Origin: Parietaria judaica
Taxonomy: Eukaryota > Streptophyta > Magnoliopsida > Rosales > Urticaceae
Length of the DNA: 64,000 bases
Direction: 5' to 3'
Assembly (NCBI GenBank): GCA_954871525.1
Contig: OX940866.1
Span: forward strand, 15,957,001-16,021,000
Shown: positions 45,694-57,755 of the stretch, one piece after another
Position numbering within the stretch: the first letter of the stretch is position 1
Layout of the letters: each line of letters opens with the position of its first letter
Program-made: the position numbers and the translations under genes
Notes under the pieces: model-generated
What the model was told of the DNA's origin: nothing
Databases searched by the model: none
What the model saw: only the letters and a program-made list of their open reading frames with translations

Positions 45694-45746
45694 AAAATAA
45701 GTATTTAAAAAGAAAACTGGTAGGAGTGAGGTGAGAAGAGATTCTA

Positions 45747-45893
45747 CCCGCCTTGGAGCTCGACGGAGATCTCAAAGAGAGCCTGAGGGTGAGACCAATA
45801 CCAACCAACGTCTTCTCCTTCTGCAACCCGCCTTGGAGCTCGACGGAGATCTCAAGGAAAACCAACCAACGTCTCCTCCTTCTGCAACCCCAT
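45747..45893 (+). repeat. 80-bp duplication in the lipoyl synthase 5' leader
   Basis: cccgccttggagctcgacgg occurs at about 45,747 and again 80 bp on, at about 45,827, with matching downstream sequence (accaaccaacgtct, ccttctgcaaccc). Confidence 0.9.
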
Positions 45894-45910
45894 TGAAGAA
45901 GCTCAGCAAA

Positions 45911-48343
45911 ATGCTTCAGCAATTCACCCATCGGATCATTCCCCTTCCTTCTTCATCATGCTCTTCTTCTTCGCCATTTCCCAAGAAACAACCCGTACCT
46001 ATTTCCCCCCAATCGGGGCGCTTCAGAGTCAGCTGCGAGGCTGTGGAGTCCAAGCCGGTCCCGGCGAAGAAGACGCCGTACACAGGGCGGGACCCCGAGG
46101 CGAAGAAGCCGGCGTGGTTGAAGCAGAGGGCGCCGCAGGGAGAGAGGTTCTCGGCGGTGAAGGATTCGCTGTCGAAGCTGAAGCTGCACACGGTGTGCGA
46201 GGAGGCGCAGTGCCCCAACATCGGCGAGTGCTGGAACGGCGGCGGCGACGGCGTGGCCACCGCCACCATCATGCTCCTCGGCGACACCTGCACCCGCGGA
46301 TGCCGCTTCTGCGCCGTCAAGACCAGCCGCAACCCCGCGCCTCCCGACCCCATGGAGCCCCACAACACCGCCATCGCCATCGCCTCTTGGGGGTCAGTCC
46401 TTTACACCTTTTTCTCCGCAATTGAAATACTTTTCTTTGAATCTGCGATCGCTCAACATTGCCATGTTTAAGTAATAGAAGCAAGTGATTCTGGATCGTT
46501 GATGCGTGTTTCTGAGAATTAATGGTTTTACAATGCGTTGCTTTCGTATGTTGTTTCTGAATTTGCCACTCTGGCATTGCCGATCAAATGGCATTATTAT
46601 GTTTGAATTAGTAGGATTAGCGATAGAGATACACGCCGCCGCCGCGCACTTTTCAAACGGCCCCATTGATGTGTGTATATGAGAACGAATGGTTCTCTGC
46701 GTTGCAATGTATGGCTTTCGTTTTTTCATGTATGAATGGCACCATGCGATCAGTCATCGTTGCCGGTTAAATGGCGTTGCTGCGTTCAAGCGAGCAGGCT
46801 TGCGATAGAAATGCATGATCGTGATATTTTGTTTATTTAGAGTATCTGTTGTTTCGAATCGGACCCTTGATGTGTGTTTATGAGAGTGTATATAGTTCTT
46901 TGTATCGCAAATGTGTGGCTTTCGTAATTGATACAGGAATCGGAGATACCCAGTGAGATAATTTTGTAAAATCTTACAGGATTAGTAAGAAGTTCAGTTT
47001 AGTCAATAATCGATTCACCTATATGAAATGATATTGTGTCAGGATTATGGTATTAATGTTAGAAACTCGATCAACTCTTCGTAAATTGGTGTAATCTGCA
47101 ATAGTATTTTTTGTTTTATAATTATCTCTGGATATGCTTGAAGTTTTGGCTTGAACTGATTCATGATTCTGCTCCATTTTTCGCAAATTGAGTAGGGTCG
47201 ATTATATTGTTCTCACAAGTGTTGATCGTGATGACATACCCGATGGTGGAAGCGGGCATTTTGCAGAAACCGTCAAAGCACTAAAGGTAACTTATATGTT
47301 TCCTTATAGTGTTGACTTTTCTTAGCAATATTGCGTTACATATGCGGTAAATGAAGTATCGACTGTGATTAGGCTTCTGATTCCGTTGTTGTGAGATTCT
47401 TTTTTTTTTTTTTTTTTTTGTAGAATCTGAAGCCTGAAATCATGGTTGAGTGTTTGACTTCCGACTTCCGTGGGGACTTGAATGCTGTGGGGACTTTGGT
47501 TCACTCTGGATTAGACGTTTTTGCACACAACGTCGAGACTGTGAAAAAACTCCAAAGAATAGTTCGAGATCCCCGGGCTGGGTTTGTTTCTTCTCCATAC
47601 TTTTTTCTTTTCATTTTTTTTTTTTGTTAATACATATTTCTGTGGAAAACTTTATGTCACCTATATCGCTTTGAAGATTAGTAGATGATTTTTCGTTTAT
47701 AAGTTCAAATTATGAAGGTAAAAATAAAATAATATCTTAATGTCCGTAAATATCTCGGTTTTCTACATACGATGGTTGAGAATGTAACATGTAACGCAGG
47801 TATGCCCAGAGCTTATCTGTTTTGAAACACGCAAAAGTAAGCAAGGAGGGTATGATTACGAAAACCTCCTTAATGTTGGGTCTCGGTGAAACAGACGACG
47901 AGTTGAAGGAAACCATGGCTGATCTGCGTGACATCGACGTTGATATTCTCACGCTCGGACAATATTTACAAGTCAGTTATTAAATTTACACCCTTTTATT
48001 AAATACTCGCCGTTGTATCTTTGTGACAATTTCATGTATATTTGCAGCCAACCCCATTACACTTGACCGTGAAAGAATACGTCACTCCTGAGAAGTTTGC
48101 TTTCTGGAAAGAATATGGCGAGTCGATCGGGTTCCGCTACGTAGCCAGTGGCCCACTGGTACGATCTTTGTTCTTCATTTTACACCCCTTTCCGTGTTGG
48201 TTTTTTTTTTTAATGGATTGATTGATCTTCAAGCTGTCCGAAGCAAAATAATTTACAATGCTTGTATTTTTCAGGTTCGATCGTCGTATAGAGCGGGGGA
48301 GCTCTTCGTGAAAACGATGATCAAGGAAAAGTCGGCCAAATGA
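45911..48343 (+). CDS. LIP1P: Lipoyl synthase, chloroplastic
   Basis: Six exons: 45,911-46,392, 47,196-47,286, 47,424-47,581, 47,800-47,971, 48,048-48,158 and 48,275-48,343; 1,083 bp, 360 aa, all introns GT-AG and in phase. The enzyme inserts two sulfurs into octanoyl groups bound to plastid lipoyl domains (E2 of pyruvate dehydrogenase, glycine cleavage-type proteins), using radical SAM chemistry. Residues 1 to about 41 are Ser/Pro-rich with few acids, a plastid transit peptide. The auxiliary 4Fe-4S cluster Cys are at 96, 101 and 107 ([12 protein letters not shown]). The radical SAM cluster CX3CX2C is at 127, 131 and 134 (CTRGCRFC). The conserved RSSY is at 340-343. Length fits the plastid form. 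The plastid rather than mitochondrial isoform is inferred from the leader. An in-frame GTG upstream (45,731) is not a start. Intact. Confidence 0.95.
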
Positions 48344-48707
48344 GACGCGTAAATTACGACAATCAGGATTGTCATTCATTATAATTATAATTTTTTGTTA
48401 ATCTAATATAAGAAATATTTGTTACATCGAGGAATGTCATTCATTCATAATTCTTCAGAGCAATGAGTTGGTTACCTTGACTTACATCGAAATTGTTCTT
48501 TTATGTTATTCGTAGTTTTGTATATTAAAATTGGATGCTTGAATATATATACACAACATTTGCGGCATAAGTATCCCGTCTTAACGAAGTGAGCCGGCAT
48601 ATTGCCAATCTATTTTCTTGTGTCTTTTTTTTTTTTGGGTAACAATCCATGTTTAAGTGGGCAATTGCAATATTGAGTATTTACATTCAACAATTATCAA
48701 CATTCTT
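48344..48707. other. 3' flank of lipoyl synthase
   Basis: AT-rich 3' UTR and intergenic sequence. No feature beyond a T-run at about 48,626. Confidence 0.5.
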
Positions 48708-48794
48708 TATGGTAGAGCTTTTATAAATTAGCACTCGATAAATTAATAATTTCAATTAAATAATACTTTTATATATTCGGACTCTAGTTTACAT

Positions 48795-48940
48795 TACTAA
48801 ATTAAAACTTGAGAAATGGCTCTTAATAGTCAAATTGAAACGTTTAATTAGCCAAATAGCTAACCTTTTTTTTTTTTTTTGCAAAATAGCTAAATTGATG
48901 AGGTGGCTATTTAATAACAGATTTTATACATATAACACCC

Positions 48941-48980
<40 letters not shown>

Positions 48981-49300
48981 TTCGTAATTAATTAAAAATG
49001 AAATTAATTAATCGTGCCTAATTACAGCTAATCACTATTTATTTTAAAAAAAAATAAAAATTTCAAAAATCAAAATGGAAAATTACAGTTTATACAATTT
49101 GCTTTCAAAAATTATTTTATGGAAAATCAACGATACAACATATTAACGTGTATTAACAAAGTTAATTTTTCTTAAAAATAAGAACATTTACTTGTTTTAC
49201 AGAAAAACTATATTAATGTGTATTAACTAAGTTAATTTGTTTAAAAATAAAAAATCGTGATTAAAAATTTTAACAAAAATTATACGCATGGTTGAATTTA
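48795..49300 (+). repeat. Left terminal inverted repeat
   Basis: Pairs with 54,030-54,545. Shared words include agtcaaattgaaacgtttaa, aatcgtgcctaattacagct (with mismatches) and ttaacaaaaattatacgc. Confidence 0.85.
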
Positions 49301-49696
49301 TATGCGAGTTTTGATTTTCAAAAATTAAAATTTTAAAAATTAAAATGGAACCAATAAATGTGGCTAATCACGTATCAATTTGATAACTAATTACCTATTA
49401 TTATGCATATTATTCAAATTCGTTTTTAGTTATTTAATTAATTAAAAATCAAATAATATCCACATGAGATCGTGTTCATCATGTTGGCTGACTGTTTTTA
49501 TATAAATATGATTAGTATTTTCTAATTAATTAAATAATCAAACATTTGAACGTGTTATTCAAATAATAATTTTCTTTTTAAATTAATAACCAAATAATTA
49601 TTCCAGCTGTTTATGAAAACGTGAATTAACAACATTCCCGAAAATAAGTGCGTGAGTGTAGTGCAATTTAGTGGGTTCCTTAGGAGGCTTTTAATA

Positions 49697-49890
49697 CAAT
49701 CTAACATCTAACAAAAACCGTGAATTAACCACATTAATACACGTTAATATCTAACAAAAACGTGTATTAACCACATTAATACAACCTAATAACTATCAAA
49801 AAACGTGAATTAACCACATTAATACAATCTAATATATAAAACAAAACGTGAACCAATCACGTTATACAATCTAAAATCTGCATATCAACC
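49697..49890. repeat. Minisatellite of about 43 bp
   Basis: Units with (g)tgaattaaccacattaata and acaatctaatatctaac recur here, at 52,935-53,072 and at 53,890-53,965. The solo LTR and the MITE interrupt the array. Confidence 0.8.
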
Positions 49891-50017
49891 AACCATTTAA
49901 CAGTTATAAGAAAGGTTCATATTGAAAGAAAAAATAAAATCGATTTTTATAGTGACGATGAACATCATGTGATGAAAAACTCGTACAACCCAAATATCGA
50001 TTTTATAACAAGCACAA

Positions 50018-50166
50018 TTAGAACATTATTCGATCCCGAACATTATTCGATCCCGATGCTGTTTCTGAACTTGAATTAGCCGCCGTTTCCACTACCGTCA
50101 CTGCCGTTTCCGTTGTTAGTTCCACAGCCGTTTGCTTCTTCGCACTTGATCTCGTCCTCCTCATTA
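50018..50166 (-). other. Short coding-like fragment inside the DNA transposon
   Basis: From the ATG at 50,166 (MRRTRSSAKKQTAVE) a 48-codon frame rich in Thr, Val, Ala and Ser ends at 50,020. Its GC content is higher than its surroundings. It may be a captured piece of a host gene; no family recognised. Confidence 0.25.
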
Positions 50167-50181
50167 TATCTAACATAAAAG

Positions 50182-52929
50182 TGTTGGGAATCACGTATCG
50201 GATTCCGTGTAAATTATCACGAATTGTACCTCTGAACCGTTCGGGTAACATTTAAAAAATTATTTTAAAGCGGAAAACTTGTTATCCGTTCAACGGTCCG
50301 GATATCGGATAATAACTATATAACAAGATCTGATAAATATTATGCTATTTAATATTCATAAATCATTATTAATAATCTAGTCATTATAGGAAATAAATAG
50401 AAAGAAGTAAATGGTTGCATTTATTAACCCAATGCATAAGGTCGTACCTCTAATGACGACTTCCGGCTGTGCGTTCTAAATCGGGCAGGGCTCCGCCAGT
50501 GCTGAGGGAAACTCCCGTGATCTTCCGGGAAATTCTCCTGGATTCCTCGTACCGAAGCGTGGGCTTCTCTGGCAGGACTCCGTCGCAAAATTTAAACTGA
50601 TGGTTCTTTTTAAGCTTCCGGAGATCTAAGTCTCTTAAGCCGAACTAGAAAGAGATATCAGAGGGAGAGGGAGAGTTCGCAGACCCTGAGGGAGAGGGAG
50701 AGTTCGAATTTTTCTCTGAGGAGAAGTGTATAAAATGTGTAGAATGAGCCTCCTATTTCTAGGCTCAGAGTGTAACCGAATTGGAGATTTTTCCTCCCTA
50801 AATTTATAATTCTATATATTAAATATAATTAATTATTTCAATCCAATGGTCTAGATTTAATCTTATCTAAATCCAATGGATATAATTAATTAGGAATTTA
50901 ATTAAATAAGAAAGATTTGGATAAAATCAAAAATCCAATCTTATATTCTTATCTTTATAAAATTTGAATTATATATATATATATATATTAAAATTCGAAT
51001 TAATATTATCTAGATCCAATGGTTGAGATAAATCTTTAAACCGATCTAATGGATCAAATTAGTTTAGGATAAATCAAATATTAAAAGATTTATTAAAAAT
51101 AAAATTCGAATTTATCCAAAACTATAATTAGAAAAATAATATAAATATATATAATTAATTAATTTCCAATCCGACGGTAAAGATTAAATCTTAGACCGAT
51201 CTAACGGATATAATTAATTAATCAAATTCGAAAATCAAAACTTGGTCACCAAGTTATTAATTTCGAATTCATCAATATCTTAATCCAACGGTTGATATCA
51301 AATCATAACTGATCCAATGGATTAAATTGATTTTAGGGTTTTCTCAAATACCAAAACATTTGGTACTTTTGCAGCAATTATGAAAAGACCAAAGTCTATC
51401 CATTCTAATGTGTATGGTTCCACATTCCAAGGCCCAATTCGATTTCTACACTTATAATATATATGAAAATATATTATTTACATATTAATATAAATCTATT
51501 AATTATTAATTAATTATTAATAACATATTAATAATTAAATACGAATAATTAAATTATATTAATATTCTCTGATCTCAATATCACACATTTAAATGTCATG
51601 GTGACACACCATCATTTAAATTCGTGACATGTGATTTAATTTCATAGTTTACCGAAACGATCACAAACTTAGAAATTTTATAAATCACAAACCGTACGTC
51701 GAAACGACTCTGTTCCAAAAGAAAAGTTGTTTAGAATTTAATTTCCAACAACTTTCATATTTATAGAAAATCCAAATTCTACTTTCTTTTGTCAGTTAAT
51801 TTTGGTTACCAAGATATGGTACTTTTGCCACGCTACTGATAAAACTATCTGATGTCTGTCACAGACTTCAGTTTTATGAGTCTTGCCAAATTATCTTAAA
51901 AACATTTCAAATGTTTTTATCATGTACGTATCATCCGTTACGGAGCTATCCTGGGGACCATGGACCCGTATCACTTAAGCTCCAACAAACTGCTAGGGTG
52001 TTCATCAAACCTCGGTGTTATTCCACTATAAACCCGAGGCTGCACTCTTTAGTGATACAGTATATATTATTCCCTTAATTACAGCAGGGTGTCCATTGAT
52101 ACAATCAAATTCGGGTTATTGATCTTTCACTTGATGATCCACACACGAGCAGGCGGTTTCTACCGTTATGCCCCTCATTGCATTTTCATCCTTGACTCAG
52201 TCAGTAATATTATGAGTAACCCACTTATGGTTTCGATTCATAAGTTGCGCACGGGTACCTCTCACTTCTCACCACCGACAATCAAGGGAATCATCATGAC
52301 TCTGAAGAGAGATGTGTGATGCCTATGTCTATGACCAAGCTACCCTTACTGCTGACTATCATGTTCCCAAAATAATAGTGTTGGGAACAACGATAATATA
52401 TTGTGTTCTTTAACGGTTAAATCAAAGAACAATAAAGCCAGCAGCTCGGACTCAAGATCACTCAGGACTTAGATCGAATATCCATTTGATCATCTACTAG
52501 TGACTCAACTCCAAGCTATCAGTGACAGTCTTATATGATAACTTCCGGAGTTTAAGTCAGGTCCAGTCCAGTATGAAGACACTTCATACTTAATGCACTT
52601 CTAGTGAGTGTGACACACACAAAATCCAGAATAGGATTGTCACTTAGTCACATTAATGACCTTATACGATTAATGGGCTCCCACCTAGTTAATCAGGTCA
52701 CAGACATTTTAAGTTCATTTATTATGATTATTAATTCTTCCTCACATTGACTCTGTTGTGATAATAATACATAATTGCATCCTTTATGAACTAAGGATCA
52801 AACATTCTATTTTACTCTACCAGAAACTATAATAAGATTATCATAATAAGCATCATCTTTATTCAACGACTTGTCATAATCTTTTACAAATGGATAAAAT
52901 GTCTTGTTTAAGGACACACATGTCCAACA
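50182..52929 (-). mobile_element. Solo LTR of the copia family, inverted
   Basis: TGTTGGGA...TCCAACA on the plus strand, 2,748 bp, with a perfect 5-bp duplication aaaag (50,177-50,181 and 52,930-52,934). Same family as the LTRs at 24,090 and 31,218 but more diverged. It arises when the two LTRs of an element recombine and the interior is lost. Confidence 0.95.
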
Positions 52930-53072
52930 AAAAGTGAATTAACCATATTAATACAACCTAATATCTCACACTAAAACAACCTAATATATAACAAAAAACG
53001 TGTATTAACCACATTAATACAACTTAATATCTAACAAAAATGTGAATTAACCACATTAATACAATCTAATAT

Positions 53073-53881
53073 TAGGGGTGAAACCGGTACCGATAACCGG
53101 TAAATTAGTTTTTTTTGGTCTCGGTATTGAAAATTCGAGATATTTTTTTTTGGTATTGGTATTGGTATCGGTTCTAAAATTTCTTGGTTTTTTATCAAAC
53201 CGAGACCGAGACCGAAACCGAGAAAAAAGAAAAGAAAATCGAAAAAATAAACCGAGACATAAACAGGGAAAAATCCCAGGCAAAAATCCAAAAATAATAC
53301 AAAATACCATGTCCGAAATATAAAATACATGTCTAATACATAAAAACATCCAACATAATAAGACCATGTCATATTTTTTTTTAATTTTGATTTCGCCTTG
53401 TCCTTTTTCTTGTCCATTTTACTACTACCACCGGTACGAGCGGAAGGAACAGAAGTTCAAACGGTAAATTCGGAGCATTCTTCTGCAATAAACAATTTAA
53501 AGAGATTCGCGTTTAAAGAAAGATAAAAGGAGAGTTATTATTATTACTATTATCATTATATATATGTATATATATATATAAATATATATATATATAGCAT
53601 TACAATTGACATAGGCATATATATGATAAAAAATAGTTGAATACACTCTTCTCGGTATGGCTTTAGTATGGCTTTATATAATAAAACATAGTTGTATACA
53701 CCGGAACCGATACCAATACCAAAATTCGAGAAATATGGCTTTAGTATCGGTTCTCGGTATCGATATCGGAAACTGATAACCGATAAGTATCGGTTATTGG
53801 TTTTAAACTAAATTTATCGGATTTTTTTGAAAACCGATCCGGGATCGATACCGAGAAACGGTTACAAAATTTTCACCCCTG
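53073..53881. mobile_element. hAT-type MITE (Ac/Ds-like ends)
   Basis: 809 bp with ends TAGGGGTGAAA and TTTTCACCCCTG, inverted with one mismatch, and a perfect 8-bp duplication tctaatat (53,065-53,072 and 53,882-53,889). Subterminal sequence is rich in ACCGATA/CCGGTAC-type words in both orientations. No transposase. Confidence 0.95.
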
Positions 53882-54029
53882 TCTAATATATAACAAAAAC
53901 ATGAATTAACCACATTAGTACAATCTAATATCTAACAAAAACTGTGAATTAATTACATTAATACAAAATCCAAATATATATAGATGAGAGTATAATTTTT
54001 GTTATCCAATATCTAACAAATATATATCA

Positions 54030-54545
54030 ACCACGCGTATAATTTTTGTTAAATTTTTAATCACGATTTTTTATTTTTAAACAAATTAACTTAGTTAATA
54101 CACGTTAATATAGTTTTTCTGTAAAACAAGTAAATGTTCTTATTTTTAAGAAAAAATAACTTTTTTAATACACGTTAATATGTTGTATCGTTGATTTTCC
54201 ATAAAATAATTTTTGAAAACAAATCTTATAAACTGTAATTTTCCATTTTGATTTTTGAAAATTTTAATTTTTTAATAATAAATCGTGATTAGTTGTAATT
54301 AGGCACGATTAATTAATTTCCTTTTAAATTAATTACGAAAATAATAATAATAATAATAATAAGAATAATAATAATAATAGGTTAAAAAAAGGGTATTATA
54401 GGTATAAAATCTATTATTAAATAGCCACCTCGTTAATTTGGCTATTTTGCAAAGAAAAAAAAATTTGGCTATTTGGCTAATTAAACGTTTCAATTTGACT
54501 ATTTAACAAGAGAACCCTTAAACTTTGGTGATATAATAAAAGATG
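54030..54545 (-). repeat. Right terminal inverted repeat
   Basis: Inverse complement of 48,795-49,300 with moderate divergence. Confidence 0.85.
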
Positions 54546-54557
54546 TTCTACCGTATA

Positions 54558-55180
54558 TCAACTACTTTTCCAATCACTGCTTTGCCACTGAAATGGCCTT
54601 CTTCTGTAGTCTAAATGTCCATAAAGATCAAGTGGTGGCGATTGCCGTTTGAAGTAACGACACTTTTCCCGCATTTCATAATAATAATAATAAAGAAAAA
54701 AACCCCCGGAAGTTGTGGTACCGGATTATTGGCACAGTCTGCTTTCCACAGTAAATTCGGTTTCCCCGTGAGTTTTGTACACCCTAATATAGCATGATGT
54801 AAATTCTATAGATTCACCTGATACTTAAATTTTACTCTGGTTCTTGAATTATATTTGTTGCCCGATACTTATATTACTTTGCTTAACATGTAAATTTCTG
54901 CAATTTATCATTTCTCAACATATATTCGACAGTTCCCATTAAATTTAGAGTTACATAATATCTATATATAGCAATTGAAAGTTGTGTTGTTATCCAACTA
55001 GTTGCAAAGACAGTTTCTATTGCAAGTTTCTCAGAAAATATGGTTTACATTCCATAATCACACACAACTGCACAACCTGTCTAAAGCCAAAGGGTTTCTC
55101 AGCCAAAAGACGGGGAAAAAAAAAAAACTAACTTCTGCTCCTGTCAATCTCTTCATACTTCACAATGTTCAATTCTTCAC
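54558..55180. other. Intergenic, includes SPT4 3' UTR
   Basis: AT-rich. The part next to 55,181 should be the 3' UTR of SPT4. No other feature seen. Confidence 0.5.
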
Positions 55181-56637
55181 TCACACGCGTTTCGGCGGCA
55201 CGTACTGCATTCTCATATCTTCGCACAGATTCTGCGTAACACAAAGTAGAAAATGGTCAGCATAACAGCAAGGATGAAGAAATATTAAAGCCTGCTTAAT
55301 GTAAGAAAAAAAGCGACACTGATGTACGGAAATATAAACTAGACAGTTGGCACGTTCAGCCCAGCAACAACGCGGATCTCCTGAGATTTAGTATTTGTAC
55401 TTTGTATTGTCTAAAGACTCTTAAATAAAATAGCGAAAGAAACCATATCGGGTGATGAAGGGGTAACAATGAAGGGAAGCAATGGACTGGAAAGATGGAG
55501 CAATATCATATCACACATAAAGATGAAAGAAACCATATCGGGTGATGAAGGGGTAACAATGAAGGGAAACAATGGACTGGAAAGATGGAGCAATATCATA
55601 TCACACATAAAGATGAACGGGTATCGAAATAGTTTGATCCTTATTAAAATTTCAAATGATATCTTATTTTTAAAGGCTAAACTAACGACAGAAAAATACG
55701 CAGATAATGCCGAGCATTTAGGGTTTTGTGTAGTTTTCTAATTAAGAAAGTTTGGGTTTCGTGAAGGTTGGTCAAGCTCCTAATTTCCGTGATCGATTTT
55801 GGGACGTCTATACGCACTATCCGTGACAATTTGCAATACGTAACACTAAATAAACTAAGCATAATTAAAAAATAACTGGTAAAGAAGCAAAGAAAAGTTT
55901 CTCCAAGGAAACAGAAGCCAATGCAAGCATGTTCTTGAATAAGTAAAAACGACATGAAAAAACGATTTCCGCGTCATATACGAGTATATATACCGTACCG
56001 GATCAAGTAGTTTAAACATATATAACGCAAGATCAAACAGAATTAGCCATAGCTGCCTTGAAGATCTCACCTGCAAGTCCTCGGGTAGAGCCTCCGAGAC
56101 GGCGAGAGTGTAACAACCGGGCACGAATTTGCCTGACGGGCACAGAATCGGAAAAAAAGGGTTTTAAAGCAAAACCAATACTTTTGAATTGGGAAGCAAA
56201 CCTATGAACAAGTCCCTTTCACAAATTAGGAATTGCGAAAGAAACGTACCGATTCGCAGCCACCGAGCAGCCCAGCTTCTAGTGGGATCCATGACAGAGA
56301 TTATCCTGACAAAATCAAATTGAAAAAACAAATTAGCTCACGAAGAGAAATCCAAAAGGGGGCGAAGGAAATGATACCCGTTGAAGTTGGGAGTGGTGCA
56401 ATCGACGACGCGCTCGTGATCTTCGTCCATCTTGAAGAAGGAGCAGTTCTCGCATCCCGATTCTCTAAACTGAACCAGAGAGAGAGAGAGAATGAATCAA
56501 AGCCATAAACCCTAATCCGCCATTGAAATGGAAGAGAGGAGAACCTGGTCGTAGGTCTTGACGAGGCGGCAGCGAAGGCAAGCCCTGAGGCCATGGCCGA
56601 AGCTCGTCGGAATCTGAGCCGGTGCTGCGCTTCCCAT
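55181..56637 (-). CDS. SPT4: Transcription elongation factor SPT4
   Basis: Five exons: 56,637-56,545, 56,469-56,378, 56,305-56,250, 56,132-56,071 and 55,231-55,181; 117 aa, all splice sites GT-AG and phases consistent. SPT4 pairs with the NGN domain of SPT5 (DSIF) and helps RNA polymerase II elongate through chromatin in the nucleus. The four-Cys zinc finger is at C20, C23, C37 and C40 (CLRC...CENC). The conserved core reads ERVVDCTTPNFNGIIS, DPTRSWAARW and PGCYTLAVSEALP, and the end is QYVPPKRV. Length equals the usual plant form. The last intron is much longer than the others (839 bp) and contains a 90-bp tandem duplication. Intact. Confidence 0.95.
55436..55615. repeat. 90-bp tandem duplication in SPT4 intron 4
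   Basis: Two head-to-tail copies (55,436-55,525 and 55,526-55,615) that differ by one visible base in the part compared (gaagcaatgg versus gaaacaatgg). Confidence 0.95.
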
Positions 56638-56905
56638 TCTTCGCTCTTATTCTTCACCAAATTGCATCACTTGTAGCTTGTCGTCCATTTTTTCGATTAT
56701 ATATATTGTGGCAAAAATACCCACATGTTGCACAAAGTATGATTTATATTTGCAATATTTTTTAATAAAATTTCCAATGATGTAAATTTTGTTGGAAAAA
56801 GTAATTAAGTTTTTTCGTTAACTCCGAATTGTTAAGTCAACATGGAGACATATGATTTGACTATGTTTTTTTGTTTTTTTGAACACATGAGCTACAATTA
56901 GAAAT
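56638..56905. other. SPT4 upstream region
   Basis: 5' UTR and promoter of SPT4, AT-rich, limited by the solo LTR. No clear TATA box. Confidence 0.4.
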
Positions 56906-56910
56906 GTTAG

Positions 56911-57750
56911 TGTTGATGTGTAAATTTGTCCCGTATTTGGAACGATAAAGTCGTATTAATTAAATTTACGGTCCAAATAATTTAGATCAAAGTTGTGAAT
57001 ATAATTGATTATTCATACAAATAGGCCTTCAAATGTATAAACAAAAGCCCAATAAAGGAATGAACCAGGCCCAGGCCCGATAAGGCCCTTCGGTCCAAAA
57101 TTCAAGGCTCGTCCCGGGAAGAAATTACCGAAAGGGATCCGAGCAGGAATACAACACCAGTAGGAAGACCCGAGCAGAACGAGTCAAAGCTTCATTCAAA
57201 CTCTCCGAAGCCCGACCAGGAAAATCGCCACGACCAGAATTCAAACTCCCACGACACCAAGTCAAGTCCACTACCACGTGATTCTCTCGAGGAGTGGTCC
57301 ACGTGTTAGCTCGGCAGTGAGTCAAGCGCCGAACTCGGAGCCACTACCAACGTTCACAAAGAAGCTTCAACAGGCAGAAATCAGAAGTCTATAAAAGTAA
57401 GAGAGCATTTCCACTACACGCACGCAAGCATTCACCTGAGAGAAAAGAGTCTGTGAGATTTGTATTTTCAGAGTGTTTTTTCTTTAAGCTTTTCGATCAA
57501 CTTACAATTGGCTTATGGTTCTAGTTAATCCTTTTCTTCAAATCAATAAACTTACAGAAGACGTAGTCAACTACCGCATTGGGACGAACCTCTCTAAAAA
57601 ACCTTGCATTTTTACTGTTCTTACTTTTAACTTTGTCACCGTCATAGTATTGACGACGCGGAGGTCAAGATCCATGATCATTTAGCAAATTCAAATCGAA
57701 ATCTCATACACGAATTTTCGTGACTGTTGGTGTGCGAAACCACGTCAATA
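56911..57750. mobile_element. Probable solo LTR of a gypsy-type element
   Basis: Ends TGTTGATGTG and CACGTCAATA are near-inverse. Flanks gttag (56,906-56,910) and gctag (57,751-57,755) differ by one base, as expected for an old 5-bp duplication. TATAAAAG lies at 57,390, and the 840-bp length and GC-rich middle against AT-rich flanks fit an LTR. No internal domain or binding site. Confidence 0.6.
57390..57397 (+). promoter_or_regulatory. TATA box of the solo LTR
   Basis: TATAAAAG with a leader-like sequence after it. It points toward plus-strand transcription and therefore gives the LTR orientation. Confidence 0.45.
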
Positions 57751-57755
57751 GCTAG

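Larger units (their letters stand above)
48708..54557. mobile_element. Non-autonomous DNA transposon with long terminal inverted repeats, host to two nested insertions
   Basis: Ends tatggtagagcttttata and, inverted, taaaagatgttctaccgtata. Inverted similarity continues to about 49,300 on the left and about 54,030 on the right (roughly 550 bp each side), including a TTA run (48,943-48,981) matched by a TAA run (54,341-54,380). The interior has a tandem repeat, a coding fragment, a solo copia LTR and a hAT-type MITE. No transposase. The target duplication is not resolved. Confidence 0.75.
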
